Of a stretch of 37,677 nt of DNA, positions 25,958 to 34,441 are shown piece by piece. Under the pieces are notes generated by a model that saw only the letters and a list, made by a program, of their open reading frames with translations, was not told the origin of the DNA and ran no database searches. Position numbers and translations under genes: made by a program. Positions within the stretch are counted from its first letter, which is position 1. Each line of letters opens with the position of its first letter. The stretch is from Pseudomonadota bacterium (GTDB lineage Bacteria > Bdellovibrionota > FAC87 > UBA2466), in the NCBI GenBank assembly GCA_009927165.1, contig RFNO01000038.1:77574-115250 (forward strand), written 5' to 3'.

Positions 25958-26948
25958 GGACACCTTTCTGCCCACCGCTGAAAAATTGGAAACTTGGCTT
26001 GAGCTACAAGAGGGTGGCCCGATTACCGATTTGATTGAGCATTCACTTTTGGCTCCGCTCAATGAGTTTTTAAGTCGACCTGGAAAGAGCCTCCGAGGGA
26101 AGTTAGTCGAACTTGGGTTCCAATTGGTCAATCGAGAATCTGAAGGCAAAAAATGTCTGGCGGCCGCAGCACAGGTTTTGGAAACCATTCACGCAGCTTC
26201 TTTGGTAGTCGATGATATTCAAGATAATAGCGAATGGCGTCGGGGACAACCGACCCTCCATCGGACCCATGGAATCGCAGTAGCTTTGAATAGCGCTAAT
26301 TGGCTCTATTTTTGGCCCTTCGAGAAAATCCAGAGCTGGAAGATTGGAGCTGAGGAGAAAGCTCGTCTTAATTCTGCATGTAATCGAGCTCTGATCAAAG
26401 CCCATTCAGGGCAAGCATTAGATGTTGGAACTCCCATTCATAAACTAGAAAAGCCAAGGATTTATTCGGTCTGTCTCGCCTCTCTTGAACTCAAAACTGG
26501 TGCTCTTACTGCGTTGGCTCTCGAGCTCGGCGCAATCCTTGCGGGGGCTACTGAAAGTCAAATTCAATCTCTCTCCCGATTTGGACTTGAGTTTGGAATT
26601 GCACTTCAAATGTTTGATGATTTGGGGAATGTTGGACAAAAAAACCCTCCGGACTCAAAACGATTTGAGGATTTGAAATTGGGCCGTCCTTCCTGGATCT
26701 GGGCCACTGCTAGTCAAATACTGTCAGATAAAGAGTTTGAGGAGTTTTTGGAACTCGTCGCGATATTACCTGAAGAACGGGAGTTAAGTGCCTATTTTAA
26801 TAATGTGAAGTGGGTACAAGAATCCAAAGCTGGAGCCAGTGAATATTTAGATCGAGCTGTTTCTAAACTAACTAAGGAAAGTTGGAGTCAAACTGCATTG
26901 AATGATCTTTGTGCTTTAGTTGACCAACTTAAAAAAGCGTATGATTGA
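25947..26948 (+). CDS. crtE: Geranylgeranyl diphosphate synthase
   Basis: This trans-prenyltransferase would supply the C20 diphosphate for phytoene. The 333-residue protein has the first aspartate-rich motif DDIQD (residues 89-93) followed by NSEWRRGQPTLHRTHG, and LRGKLVELGFQL near residues 49-60. The second motif is DDLGN (224-228) where most enzymes have DDxxD, so the last aspartate is asparagine, and the nearby KLGRPSWIW replaces the usual EGKxT-like stretch. The DDIxDNSxxRRGxP pattern resembles GGPP synthases of the eukaryotic/fungal class as well as those of some deltaproteobacterial-type pigment clusters. Chain length cannot be read with certainty from this. It starts inside crtY and ends inside the next gene. 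Confidence 0.88.
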   Translation: MEFKDTFLPTAEKLETWLELQEGGPITDLIEHSLLAPLNEFLSRPGKSLRGKLVELGFQLVNRESEGKKCLAAAAQVLETIHAASLVVDDIQDNSEWRRGQPTLHRTHGIAVALNSANWLYFWPFEKIQSWKIGAEEKARLNSACNRALIKAHSGQALDVGTPIHKLEKPRIYSVCLASLELKTGALTALALELGAILAGATESQIQSLSRFGLEFGIALQMFDDLGNVGQKNPPDSKRFEDLKLGRPSWIWATASQILSDKEFEEFLELVAILPEERELSAYFNNVKWVQESKAGASEYLDRAVSKLTKESWSQTALNDLCALVDQLKKAYD

Positions 26949-29424
26949 TAAAAGTGCTGTTTTAATTGGTAGTGGATTTGGTGGTCTTGCCTGTGCCATC
27001 CGTCTTCAGTCGGCAGGAATCAAAGTTACATTGGTAGAGAAAAGGGATAAGCCCGGGGGCAGAGCATATGTTTATCAAGACCAAGGGTTTACGTTTGATG
27101 CTGGGCCTACGGTAATCACGGCTCCTCCTTGTCTCGAAGAGTTGTTCGAAATTTCCGGGAGAAATATCAAAGATTATGTTGAGCTACTTCCAGTCACTCC
27201 TTTGTACCGTCTTTTTTGGGAGGATGGAGTGGTGTTTGATTACACCAACGATTTGGAGAAGACTGTAGAACAAATAAAAAAGTTAAGGCCCCAAGATATT
27301 CAAGGCTATGAAGAGTTTTTGAAGTATACAGAAGAAGTATTTGAGGAAGGCTACACGAAATTGGCGCATGTTCCCTTTTTGGATTGGTGGTCCATGATTC
27401 GGGTAGCGCCACAGCTGATTCGACTGGAAGCCTATCGAACGGTCTACAGCATGGTTTCCAAGTTTATCAAGGAGCCGCATCTTAGACAGGCATTTAGTTT
27501 TCATTCACTCTTGGTAGGGGGAAATCCCTTCAGTACATCAAGCATCTATACGCTCATTCATTTTTTGGAGCGAAAATGGGGGGTTTATTTTCCTAGAGGA
27601 GGAACTGGAGCTTTAATTAAAGGACTAATTAATTTGTTCCAGGAGTTGGGCGGACACATACGGTACGATTCCGAGGTAAAAGAAATCCTAACGGAGAACG
27701 GACTCGCTCAAGGGGTACTGCTCTCAACGGGAGAAAAGATATTTTCCGACTTAGTGGTCAGCAATGCAGATGTTCATCACACTTATCATTCGCTGCTTAA
27801 ACGAGAACCACTGGCAGAGAGTAACCGCAAAAAGCTAGACCGAAGTCGCTACAGCATGTCGCTATTTGTGATTTATTTTGGCACCAATCGGAAGTTCCCT
27901 CAGTTTGAACATCACAATGTGGTTTTTGGGCCACGTTACAAAGAGCACTTGGCAGATATTTTTCAAAAGAGTCATTTAGCTGACGATTTCTCGTTGTATG
28001 TGCATCGGCCGACGGTCACTGATCCTTCTCTAGCACCTGAGGGCTGTGATGCGTTTTACGCTTTGTCTCCGGTTCCCCACCTCAGAGAGTCCACAGTAGA
28101 TTGGAAAATCGAAGGGCCTCGGTATGGCAAAAAGATTCTCGATTACCTGGAGAGTCGGTATTTGCCGGGGCTTAATGAATCAATCGTCACCCAAAGAATT
28201 TTTACTCCGCTTGATTTTCAGAAGGAGCTGAATGCTGCATGGGGGTCCGCATTTTCGCTTGAGCCCGTTTTGCATCAGAGCGCTTATTTTAGAACCCACA
28301 ATCGCGATGATAAGTTCTCAAATCTCTATTTTGTGGGAGCGGGCACTCATCCCGGAGCCGGAATTCCCGGTGTCGTGGGATCTGCGAAAGCAACTGCCCA
28401 ATTAATTCTTGATGATATAGCAGTGCGAGCAAAGAGCCTTCAAACCAATAACTCATCTTCAGTAACGGCTTCGAACGAAGCCAAGCCAGATACGGGGACC
28501 TTGGCTCAAAGTTGCCACGCCATCATTCAGAACGGGTCTAAAAGTTTTTCGTTGGCTAGCCGACTTTTTGAACCAGAAATTCGAGATGCTGCCTGTCTTC
28601 TGTATGGGTGGTGTCGTTATGTCGACGACGCAATTGATGAAAGCTCCGAAGGTAAAAAAGAGAGTTTAGTGCTTAATGAAATTAAACAAGAAACTGAGCT
28701 AGCGTTTCAGGGACGCCCCAGTCAGAAATTGGTATTTCAAGCATTAGCTGAAGTGGCAGCACAGCATCAGATCCCATCCTACTATGCGATGGAGCTACTC
28801 GAAGGCATGAAAATGGATTGTGAGGGAAAACGCTATCAAAGTTTTGAGGAGCTAAGTCTTTATTGCTATCGAGTTGCTAGCTGTGTAGGGCTCATGATGA
28901 GTCATGTCATGGGATTGTCCGATGAAGGGGCATTAAAGAACGCTTCTGATTTGGGAATGGCAATGCAGTTGACCAATATTGCCAGAGACATTGTTACGGA
29001 TGCCCAGAATGATCGGGTCTATTTGCCCCTGTCCTGGTTGGAAGAAGTGGCCATGAGTCCCGAGGATGTTCTAAATCCTGCGTATCGTTCTCAGGTGGCT
29101 TTTTTGGTCAAGCGGCTATTGAAACAGGCAGATCGCTATTACCAATCCGGAGTGAGAGGGTTGGTCTTCTTGCCATGGCGATCTTCTTGGGCAGTAGCTC
29201 TTGCCGCTTGTGTGTATCGACAAATTGGTCGGGAAGTAAAACGGCGTGGCGCTAGAGCTTGGGACTCTCGAACGGTGGTATCGGGGTGTCAAAAGTTTCA
29301 ATGCGCTTTAGAAGCGGCAGTGCTAGTTGTACGGACCCTTCCGTATCGACTTGTTAAGCCTTGGAGAAGAGTGAATCGTTTACAAATATGGAGACATCAG
29401 TGGATACCAGCCGAACTTTCTTAG
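26941..29424 (+). CDS. crtI-crtB: Phytoene desaturase-phytoene synthase fusion (CrtI-CrtB)
   Basis: A single 827-residue chain holds two successive carotenoid enzymes. The N-terminal part (about 1-495) is a CrtI-type desaturase with the FAD motif IGSGFGGLACA (G10, G12, G15) and the C-terminal CrtI signature VGAGTHPGAGIPGVVGSAKA. After a polar linker rich in S, T, N and A (about 496-519), a phytoene synthase domain begins: SFSLASRLF, the metal motif VDDAIDES (D562, D563, D566) and NIARDIVTDA (679-688) with RVYLP. It would condense two GGPP to phytoene and desaturate it to lycopene. The start is ATG 26941, overlapping crtE by 8 bases; a TTG at 26920 is in frame but unlikely. The orientation is unlike the fungal cyclase-synthase fusion. 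Confidence 0.93.
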   Translation: MIDKSAVLIGSGFGGLACAIRLQSAGIKVTLVEKRDKPGGRAYVYQDQGFTFDAGPTVITAPPCLEELFEISGRNIKDYVELLPVTPLYRLFWEDGVVFDYTNDLEKTVEQIKKLRPQDIQGYEEFLKYTEEVFEEGYTKLAHVPFLDWWSMIRVAPQLIRLEAYRTVYSMVSKFIKEPHLRQAFSFHSLLVGGNPFSTSSIYTLIHFLERKWGVYFPRGGTGALIKGLINLFQELGGHIRYDSEVKEILTENGLAQGVLLSTGEKIFSDLVVSNADVHHTYHSLLKREPLAESNRKKLDRSRYSMSLFVIYFGTNRKFPQFEHHNVVFGPRYKEHLADIFQKSHLADDFSLYVHRPTVTDPSLAPEGCDAFYALSPVPHLRESTVDWKIEGPRYGKKILDYLESRYLPGLNESIVTQRIFTPLDFQKELNAAWGSAFSLEPVLHQSAYFRTHNRDDKFSNLYFVGAGTHPGAGIPGVVGSAKATAQLILDDIAVRAKSLQTNNSSSVTASNEAKPDTGTLAQSCHAIIQNGSKSFSLASRLFEPEIRDAACLLYGWCRYVDDAIDESSEGKKESLVLNEIKQETELAFQGRPSQKLVFQALAEVAAQHQIPSYYAMELLEGMKMDCEGKRYQSFEELSLYCYRVASCVGLMMSHVMGLSDEGALKNASDLGMAMQLTNIARDIVTDAQNDRVYLPLSWLEEVAMSPEDVLNPAYRSQVAFLVKRLLKQADRYYQSGVRGLVFLPWRSSWAVALAACVYRQIGREVKRRGARAWDSRTVVSGCQKFQCALEAAVLVVRTLPYRLVKPWRRVNRLQIWRHQWIPAELS

Positions 29425-29984
29425 GGGATACCGTACATTACGCAAGTCGCATGCGGCTTTTCAATCGTACCGATTGGAAAGTTTATTTTGCGTGGGTCGG
29501 GCTCATGCTGGGACTCTTGGGAGCCGTGACGAGCTTTGTGATTTTTGGTTGGCTAAACGGGGTTTCCTTTCCGGCCTATGTCTGGAATGTCCCGATTGGA
29601 ATTTTTATATTTGTAGGGGCGATAGCATTTGACACTATTGGGCATCGAACTGCCTACAAGCAGGCTCTTAAAAACGGTGAGGATCTCGTTCATCACATTA
29701 CTATTTTTGCTGGAATTACGAGCGTGTTTGCTTTGTGTCTTGCTTATTCTCATCGGGATTTTTTACGCATTCCTGCTTTGGTACTGACTGTGCTTTCCGT
29801 TTTTTACAGTGTTATTGATGAGGCCATGCATTGGCGACGCTATATGGCAGGCAATTCGGATAGAATTGAAATGTGGAGTCACTTTTTTATTTTTGTTGGT
29901 CATTTGATTATGGTGATGAGCTGGTGGCATTGGTTTGAAATGGGCTATCCAGGTGTGTCTGAAACGCTCAAGCTACTCCCCTAG
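29388..29984 (+). CDS. Histidine-rich five-helix membrane protein in the carotenoid operon
   Basis: I do not recognise a family. From ATG 29388 the product has 198 residues and five likely helices (about 32-56, 63-82, 104-121, 128-147 and 164-183). Nine histidines are present (17, 86, 102, 103, 122, 148, 165, 172, 181), with acidic partners D82 and D144-E145; many lie near helix ends on what may be one face. The motifs DTIGHR, EDLVHHI, DEAMHWRRY and SHFFIFVGH do not match CrtZ, CrtW, CrtR or Blh as I know them. The gene overlaps the fusion gene by 37 bases, so it belongs to the operon. A metal-dependent pigment modification, or a cytochrome-like or sensor role, is possible. TTG 29361 is an alternative start. 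Confidence 0.7.
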   Translation: METSVDTSRTFLGDTVHYASRMRLFNRTDWKVYFAWVGLMLGLLGAVTSFVIFGWLNGVSFPAYVWNVPIGIFIFVGAIAFDTIGHRTAYKQALKNGEDLVHHITIFAGITSVFALCLAYSHRDFLRIPALVLTVLSVFYSVIDEAMHWRRYMAGNSDRIEMWSHFFIFVGHLIMVMSWWHWFEMGYPGVSETLKLLP

Positions 29985-30018
29985 AAGTGTCACTCTCAAG
30001 GACGCTTTCAAAGAAATC

Positions 30019-30027
30019 TGCTAAAAT
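30019..30027 (+). promoter_or_regulatory. Extended -10 promoter at the AsmA-family gene, probably leaderless
   Basis: TGCTAAAAT lies eight bases before the ATG at 30036, the same spacing as at cutA, and no ribosome site precedes that ATG. Transcription would start about 30034. No good -35 element is seen, as is common for extended -10 promoters. Confidence 0.4.
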
Positions 30028-30035
30028 AATGGCCT

Positions 30036-32546
30036 ATGAAAACTCAGATCGGTCCTTTTTGGAAGAAAATGGGGTTGGTAACGGCTGGATTGTTAGTGTT
30101 TCTTTTTGTCGGAGCGGGCTTACTTCCCTCTGTTATTGATGTAGACAAATACCGTCCTGAAATTCTGGAAAAAATTAATTCGGAAATAAATGGTTCACTT
30201 ACTTTGGGTAAGCTCAAACTATCACTTTGGGGAACTATTTCGGTTAAGGCAGAAGGAGCCGAGCTGCTCGATGCTTCTAACAAGAGTGTCTTATCAGTGA
30301 GTGATGTAAAACTCACGGTACCGGTTTTTTCACTTGTGAAATTGAGTCCTCTTGTAAAAATAGAAATGAAAACTCCTACAGTAAACATTGTAAGGAGCAA
30401 GACCGGCAGTTGGAATGTTACACAGCTCTTGAAACAGAACTCGCTAAGAGAACCAAAGAGTAATAAGGAAATAAATCGAGCGGAAAATCCACCGCAGTCA
30501 GAATCAAGTTCAAAACAAAGTTCAACCCCAGCTCAAAGCTTGGTGTCGCAATCAACGCCAAATTCTTCGTCGGAAGCTTTACCAGCGTGGATTCACAATG
30601 CAAGCGTTGGGTTAGACATTGCTGATGCGACCATTAATGTCACCGATGAAAAAATGGACCACCATTATTCCATGAGGAAAATTTATGTATTGGTGGATTC
30701 CCTTTCCTTGAGTCGACCGTCAGCATTCAAAGTGGCAGCCCAAATCGATAACCAGTTTGGTCCACAACAGAGTGTACGGGGCCCTTTTGAAGTTAAGGGA
30801 AATCTGAAGGGAAATGATCTCGAAGTGGAAGCCAACGGGGATAAACTAAACATTACTTGGGGACAATCCTTTCAAAAAAACGAATCCATGAAGGCTGAGC
30901 TTACTTTTAAAATGAATTGGTATCCGAACCAAATTAACCTGGATCGCGGTAAATTTCGTATTCATCAAGCCGTCGTTGATTGGCAGGGCAGATTTCAAGA
31001 ATTATTCCAGCCGGAAGGGCCGAAGTTCAACTTTGAAATAAAAGCGCACGACATTGATCTGAAAGGGATATCTGAATTAATTCCAATGGCTCGGGATTAC
31101 CAAGTAGCGGGGGGAGCATACTTAGTCGGTATGGCCTCTGGAACCGTGCTTCAGCCCCAGGCAAAGTTTCAGCTCGGTCTTAAAAAGGGACAGATCGGCG
31201 CCGAAACATTTAAACAGAAAGTAGATCTGAACGGTGAATTATACGCCACACTAGAAAGAGTAGAAAAATCATGGCTTCAATTGGCAACTTCAGGTTTTGA
31301 TATTCGGGCCGATTTAAGAGTGGAATCCCTTTTGAGTCCGCGTTTCCAATTAGACATCCAATCCAAAGAAATGGATCTGGACCAGCTTGTGGACTGGGAA
31401 AAACGAAAGAAAATCACGCAATCAAATCGAGTTGAAAAAACCAATTATGAAGTAAAAAACACTGAAAAGAATGGAAAAGTAGAAGTGCGGACTGAGCAAA
31501 AAGAGGAAGGACGAGCAGTTCCTGTTCCTGATTTTGATGCACCCTTAGCGCTCTTGAGAGAAAGTACTATTGCTCAGAAGACATCGGGGAATTTCACTTT
31601 TGATTTCAAAAGTATTAAGTCTCACGGCGTGGCCATTGAAAAAGTAAAAGGCAAAGGGGGACTTAAGAATCTTAAATTGGATGTATTGCTGACAGATGCC
31701 AGCCTTTTTGACGGAAAAGTAAAAGGGGATATGCAATTTGATTTATCTGCTCGGAGACCCGAGTACTCCTTTAAGGTATCCACTACCCAGCTAGACCTTC
31801 AAAAAGCTGTCTCGTCGCAGTGGGCGTTGTTTAAAAATACAATGACGGGTGTATTAACGGGTGAGTTTAATGGAACAGGAACAAGCTTCGATCCAGTATT
31901 GGCTAGGAAAAATCTCAATAGCTCAGGAAAAATGAAAGTCGAAAAAGCGGTTTTGAGTACTGTGGATATCAATCCCTTTTTGACGGAGAGTGTGAATCAG
32001 GGAATAAACAAAATTGCTGAAAAAATTCCTTCTTTACGTGGCAAAACCGTAAAAGTTGATAAAGTCAGCGGTGAGTTTCAGCAAGTCACATCATCATTTT
32101 CAATTAAGGACGGAGTCTTTAGAAGCCCTGACTTTTTTGCCCAAGCAGTTCCAGGCAAGGGAGTTGATCTCAAAGGAGAAACTGAAGTGGGATTGATTGA
32201 TTATGCTTTTAGAGCAGATTGGGAACTGGTGGATACTTACAATTTAACTAAGTTGAAGGACCTCTCCGTAGAGGAAGCTGGGGTAAGAGTAGAATCCCTT
32301 TTGGTTGAAAGAGGGCAACCTTTGAAAATCCCGATTAAGATTCGAGGTACGCTGTTAAGTCCCCAATATGAGTATGCGTTCGTTCCGGAATATTTGGGGC
32401 GCATCGCTCTCGCTAATATTAGCAGAGCGGTACAGGAACGGGCTAAAACTGAAGCTACAAAAAAAGCACAGGAAGAATTGAAAAAAGTAACGGACCAGGG
32501 CGCTCAGAAAGTGAAGGACGCTTTAAAAGGACTATTTGGACATTAA
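30036..32546 (+). CDS. AsmA-family protein
   Basis: AsmA-like proteins are inner-membrane-anchored periplasmic proteins of the bridge-forming group thought to move phospholipid toward the outer membrane. The 836-residue product has an N-terminal membrane helix (GLVTAGLLVFLFVGAGLLP) followed by VIDVDKYRPEILEKINSEI, LTLGKLKLSLWGTISVKAEG and further beta repeats, the standard AsmA opening. A low-complexity S, Q and P linker lies around residues 140-180, and a basic, acidic segment around 465-495. The C-terminal part (FSIKDGVFRSPDFFAQAVPGKG, PIKIRGTLLSPQYE) matches AsmA C-terminal repeats, and the protein ends in a charged helix. Length is intermediate between E. coli AsmA (617) and larger paralogues. 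It is likely monocistronic. Confidence 0.88.
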   Translation: MKTQIGPFWKKMGLVTAGLLVFLFVGAGLLPSVIDVDKYRPEILEKINSEINGSLTLGKLKLSLWGTISVKAEGAELLDASNKSVLSVSDVKLTVPVFSLVKLSPLVKIEMKTPTVNIVRSKTGSWNVTQLLKQNSLREPKSNKEINRAENPPQSESSSKQSSTPAQSLVSQSTPNSSSEALPAWIHNASVGLDIADATINVTDEKMDHHYSMRKIYVLVDSLSLSRPSAFKVAAQIDNQFGPQQSVRGPFEVKGNLKGNDLEVEANGDKLNITWGQSFQKNESMKAELTFKMNWYPNQINLDRGKFRIHQAVVDWQGRFQELFQPEGPKFNFEIKAHDIDLKGISELIPMARDYQVAGGAYLVGMASGTVLQPQAKFQLGLKKGQIGAETFKQKVDLNGELYATLERVEKSWLQLATSGFDIRADLRVESLLSPRFQLDIQSKEMDLDQLVDWEKRKKITQSNRVEKTNYEVKNTEKNGKVEVRTEQKEEGRAVPVPDFDAPLALLRESTIAQKTSGNFTFDFKSIKSHGVAIEKVKGKGGLKNLKLDVLLTDASLFDGKVKGDMQFDLSARRPEYSFKVSTTQLDLQKAVSSQWALFKNTMTGVLTGEFNGTGTSFDPVLARKNLNSSGKMKVEKAVLSTVDINPFLTESVNQGINKIAEKIPSLRGKTVKVDKVSGEFQQVTSSFSIKDGVFRSPDFFAQAVPGKGVDLKGETEVGLIDYAFRADWELVDTYNLTKLKDLSVEEAGVRVESLLVERGQPLKIPIKIRGTLLSPQYEYAFVPEYLGRIALANISRAVQERAKTEATKKAQEELKKVTDQGAQKVKDALKGLFGH

Positions 32547-32625
32547 AAGGTAGTGAGATTGCTGGGGCCTACAGGATTGTGACGATCATGAAAAAATCTT
32601 CATAGTTGGGGGAATTGCATAATGA

Positions 32626-32654
32626 TTTAGAAATTTGTTAAACTGAGCATAGTT
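32626..32654 (+). promoter_or_regulatory. Putative promoter of the pilin-Hint cluster
   Basis: TTTAGA (32626-32631) and CATAGT (32649-32654) each match four of six consensus positions and are 17 bases apart, in the 161-base gap after the AsmA gene. The transcript would have a leader of about 45 bases. The rest of the gap shows no reading frame and no strong hairpin. Confidence 0.3.
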
Positions 32655-32707
32655 TGGTACGTGAGTGGGAAGGCGTCACTTTAAACAGTACGTTGATAGG
32701 AGCCTTT

Positions 32708-34441
32708 ATGAAGTTGTTCCCACTTAACCAAACGGGCAGCGCTCTCGTTCTTGGCGTTATGGCCGGCTTAGTCGGAGTAATGGGTTCAGTCGGAGCAGCC
32801 CTCCTCTTAAAATCTTATCTACGCCAGAATAGTCAAACCGGACAAGCCGTGCAGGCGAGCGGTAGTGATCTAGTGGGTTTGGATTATCTATCGGGTAAAT
32901 TTAAATTTAAAAAATCTGGAGATGGCTCACGTGTTATTGGAAAGCCCAGCTGGTTTATTGATCCTTACCCTTCAGCTCAGACGCTGATTCAATCCTCTGT
33001 CCAACCTGGCCCTGGAATAATTAAAATACCGGGTCGAGTGGTGGCTTTTGACGTGGCAAGTGCAACCCAGGAATTGGTTCCCAAGTGGTCCATACCGGGC
33101 GTGAAAAAGGGAATGAAATGTCTTCCGCTAGACAAACCTGAAATTTCGTTCGCAAAAAAGCTACCCACCGAGGCGTGCGCCCCTGATAAAAATCATCCGA
33201 TTCTTGAGTACGTAATCGATGAGGGAAATCTGGATTCTGTGGAAAAAAACTCTGGAACTACAGCGTTTGTTAATACAAAAAATCTCATGAAAATGAGTCA
33301 GGACAAAACCGTATTAAAAAGTCTTTTAAATGGAGGAGGGGTTCCGGTTCAGGTCGAATCCATGGCCGCTGGGGCAGTTCAGTTTCGGGCGCTTCATGCA
33401 CACAAAAGATATCCGCAGGCTTTGGGAACCGTTGAAGTTCAAATGGGCAACACTATCGCTGAAATACCAGTAGAGCTTCCTCCGAATCCGAAGTGTCAGA
33501 TACGGTTACTTTCTCCCATTCCGCGACAAGTGGGAATTGATCCCAGTTTTGAACCCGGAACCGATGTGCTCTTCGCTTTAAGCACGGATAGCATCGCTTT
33601 GAGTGCCCAAAGTTCAGCTGATGGAGGGGTTCACATACAAACAGTGAACGTGTCTTCGCAACAGAGCGTGGGCAACTTTGGAAGGTTTCAGCAGATTGCG
33701 ACCTTTTCACTTAAAGCCCCTGATCGACCGCTACCGATTTTGCGTCGTTCGGACACAACAGTGGCCTGGTTTCCCAAAGTTTTTGTCCAAGGGGTGACAG
33801 GAAATGCTACCTCAAACTGTACCTTGGAAGTTCCAGTTCATGCTCCGCCTCCTCCGATTTGTACACTTTCCCCGGAGAATGCTCAGATTCTAAGAGGACA
33901 GAGCACAAACATGATTTTGGATTGCACTAATCCCAATGGTGGGGCGGTCGTCTCAGCGACTATTGCTGGACAAGCAGTACCAGCTAATTTTCCGATAACC
34001 AAAAAAGCGCAGCTCCCATACACACGTACTGAAGTGCGAAACAAAGAAAAAATCGTGGCTGTGGTTCAGGGGATTCTCGATACGATTGAAGTGGTTGCAT
34101 GGCTTGGGGAGGTTTGTCCATTCAACGATCCTAACTACTCTGCGCAATTATTGAAAGCCCGACAGTGGCTCAATATCCGGAATATTGTCACTGAAGAAAA
34201 AGACCTTGTAACCCCCTTCAAGAATGCGGATCCCCTTTTTTTCACTCGTAGTCCGACTGCCAAGGTAGTGTCCATGTCTAGCTTGGAAGTTCCTCTGGAA
34301 TTCATAACAGAAGGAGTGAGCCTGACCAAGGATCCAGGATTGAAGCGATTTGGAATTGAGCCGCGAGGGGGCGGAATCAATTGTCGATGGACTGTTGAGT
34401 TTGATCCGACGAACGCCAATCTAACGCGATATAATTTGTAA
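32708..34441 (+). CDS. Large exported protein with prepilin-like N-terminus, unknown function
   Basis: I take ATG 32708, which has AGGAG at an ideal distance; an upstream GTG at 32654 adds 18 residues of no clear character. The 577-residue product begins MKLFPLNQTG then a hydrophobic helix starting SALVLGVMAGLVGVMG, the layout of PilX-type or class III prepilins: a G before the helix but no glutamate at position 5. The long remainder (from about residue 45) has many segments of beta type, an internal C-x-L segment repeated as CQIRLLSP, CTLEVPV and CTLSPE, and an end at TRYNL. It stops at TAA 34439-34441 with the next gene's ATG directly after, in the same frame, so this may be the first half of one interrupted protein. 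Confidence 0.65.
   Translation: MKLFPLNQTGSALVLGVMAGLVGVMGSVGAALLLKSYLRQNSQTGQAVQASGSDLVGLDYLSGKFKFKKSGDGSRVIGKPSWFIDPYPSAQTLIQSSVQPGPGIIKIPGRVVAFDVASATQELVPKWSIPGVKKGMKCLPLDKPEISFAKKLPTEACAPDKNHPILEYVIDEGNLDSVEKNSGTTAFVNTKNLMKMSQDKTVLKSLLNGGGVPVQVESMAAGAVQFRALHAHKRYPQALGTVEVQMGNTIAEIPVELPPNPKCQIRLLSPIPRQVGIDPSFEPGTDVLFALSTDSIALSAQSSADGGVHIQTVNVSSQQSVGNFGRFQQIATFSLKAPDRPLPILRRSDTTVAWFPKVFVQGVTGNATSNCTLEVPVHAPPPPICTLSPENAQILRGQSTNMILDCTNPNGGAVVSATIAGQAVPANFPITKKAQLPYTRTEVRNKEKIVAVVQGILDTIEVVAWLGEVCPFNDPNYSAQLLKARQWLNIRNIVTEEKDLVTPFKNADPLFFTRSPTAKVVSMSSLEVPLEFITEGVSLTKDPGLKRFGIEPRGGGINCRWTVEFDPTNANLTRYNL

Noticed and set aside
24725-29984. Carotenoid genes as foreign eukaryotic contamination
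   Set aside because: Genes overlap in a bacterial operon layout, there are no introns, CrtY and CrtI are bacterial-type, and base composition looks like the neighbours.
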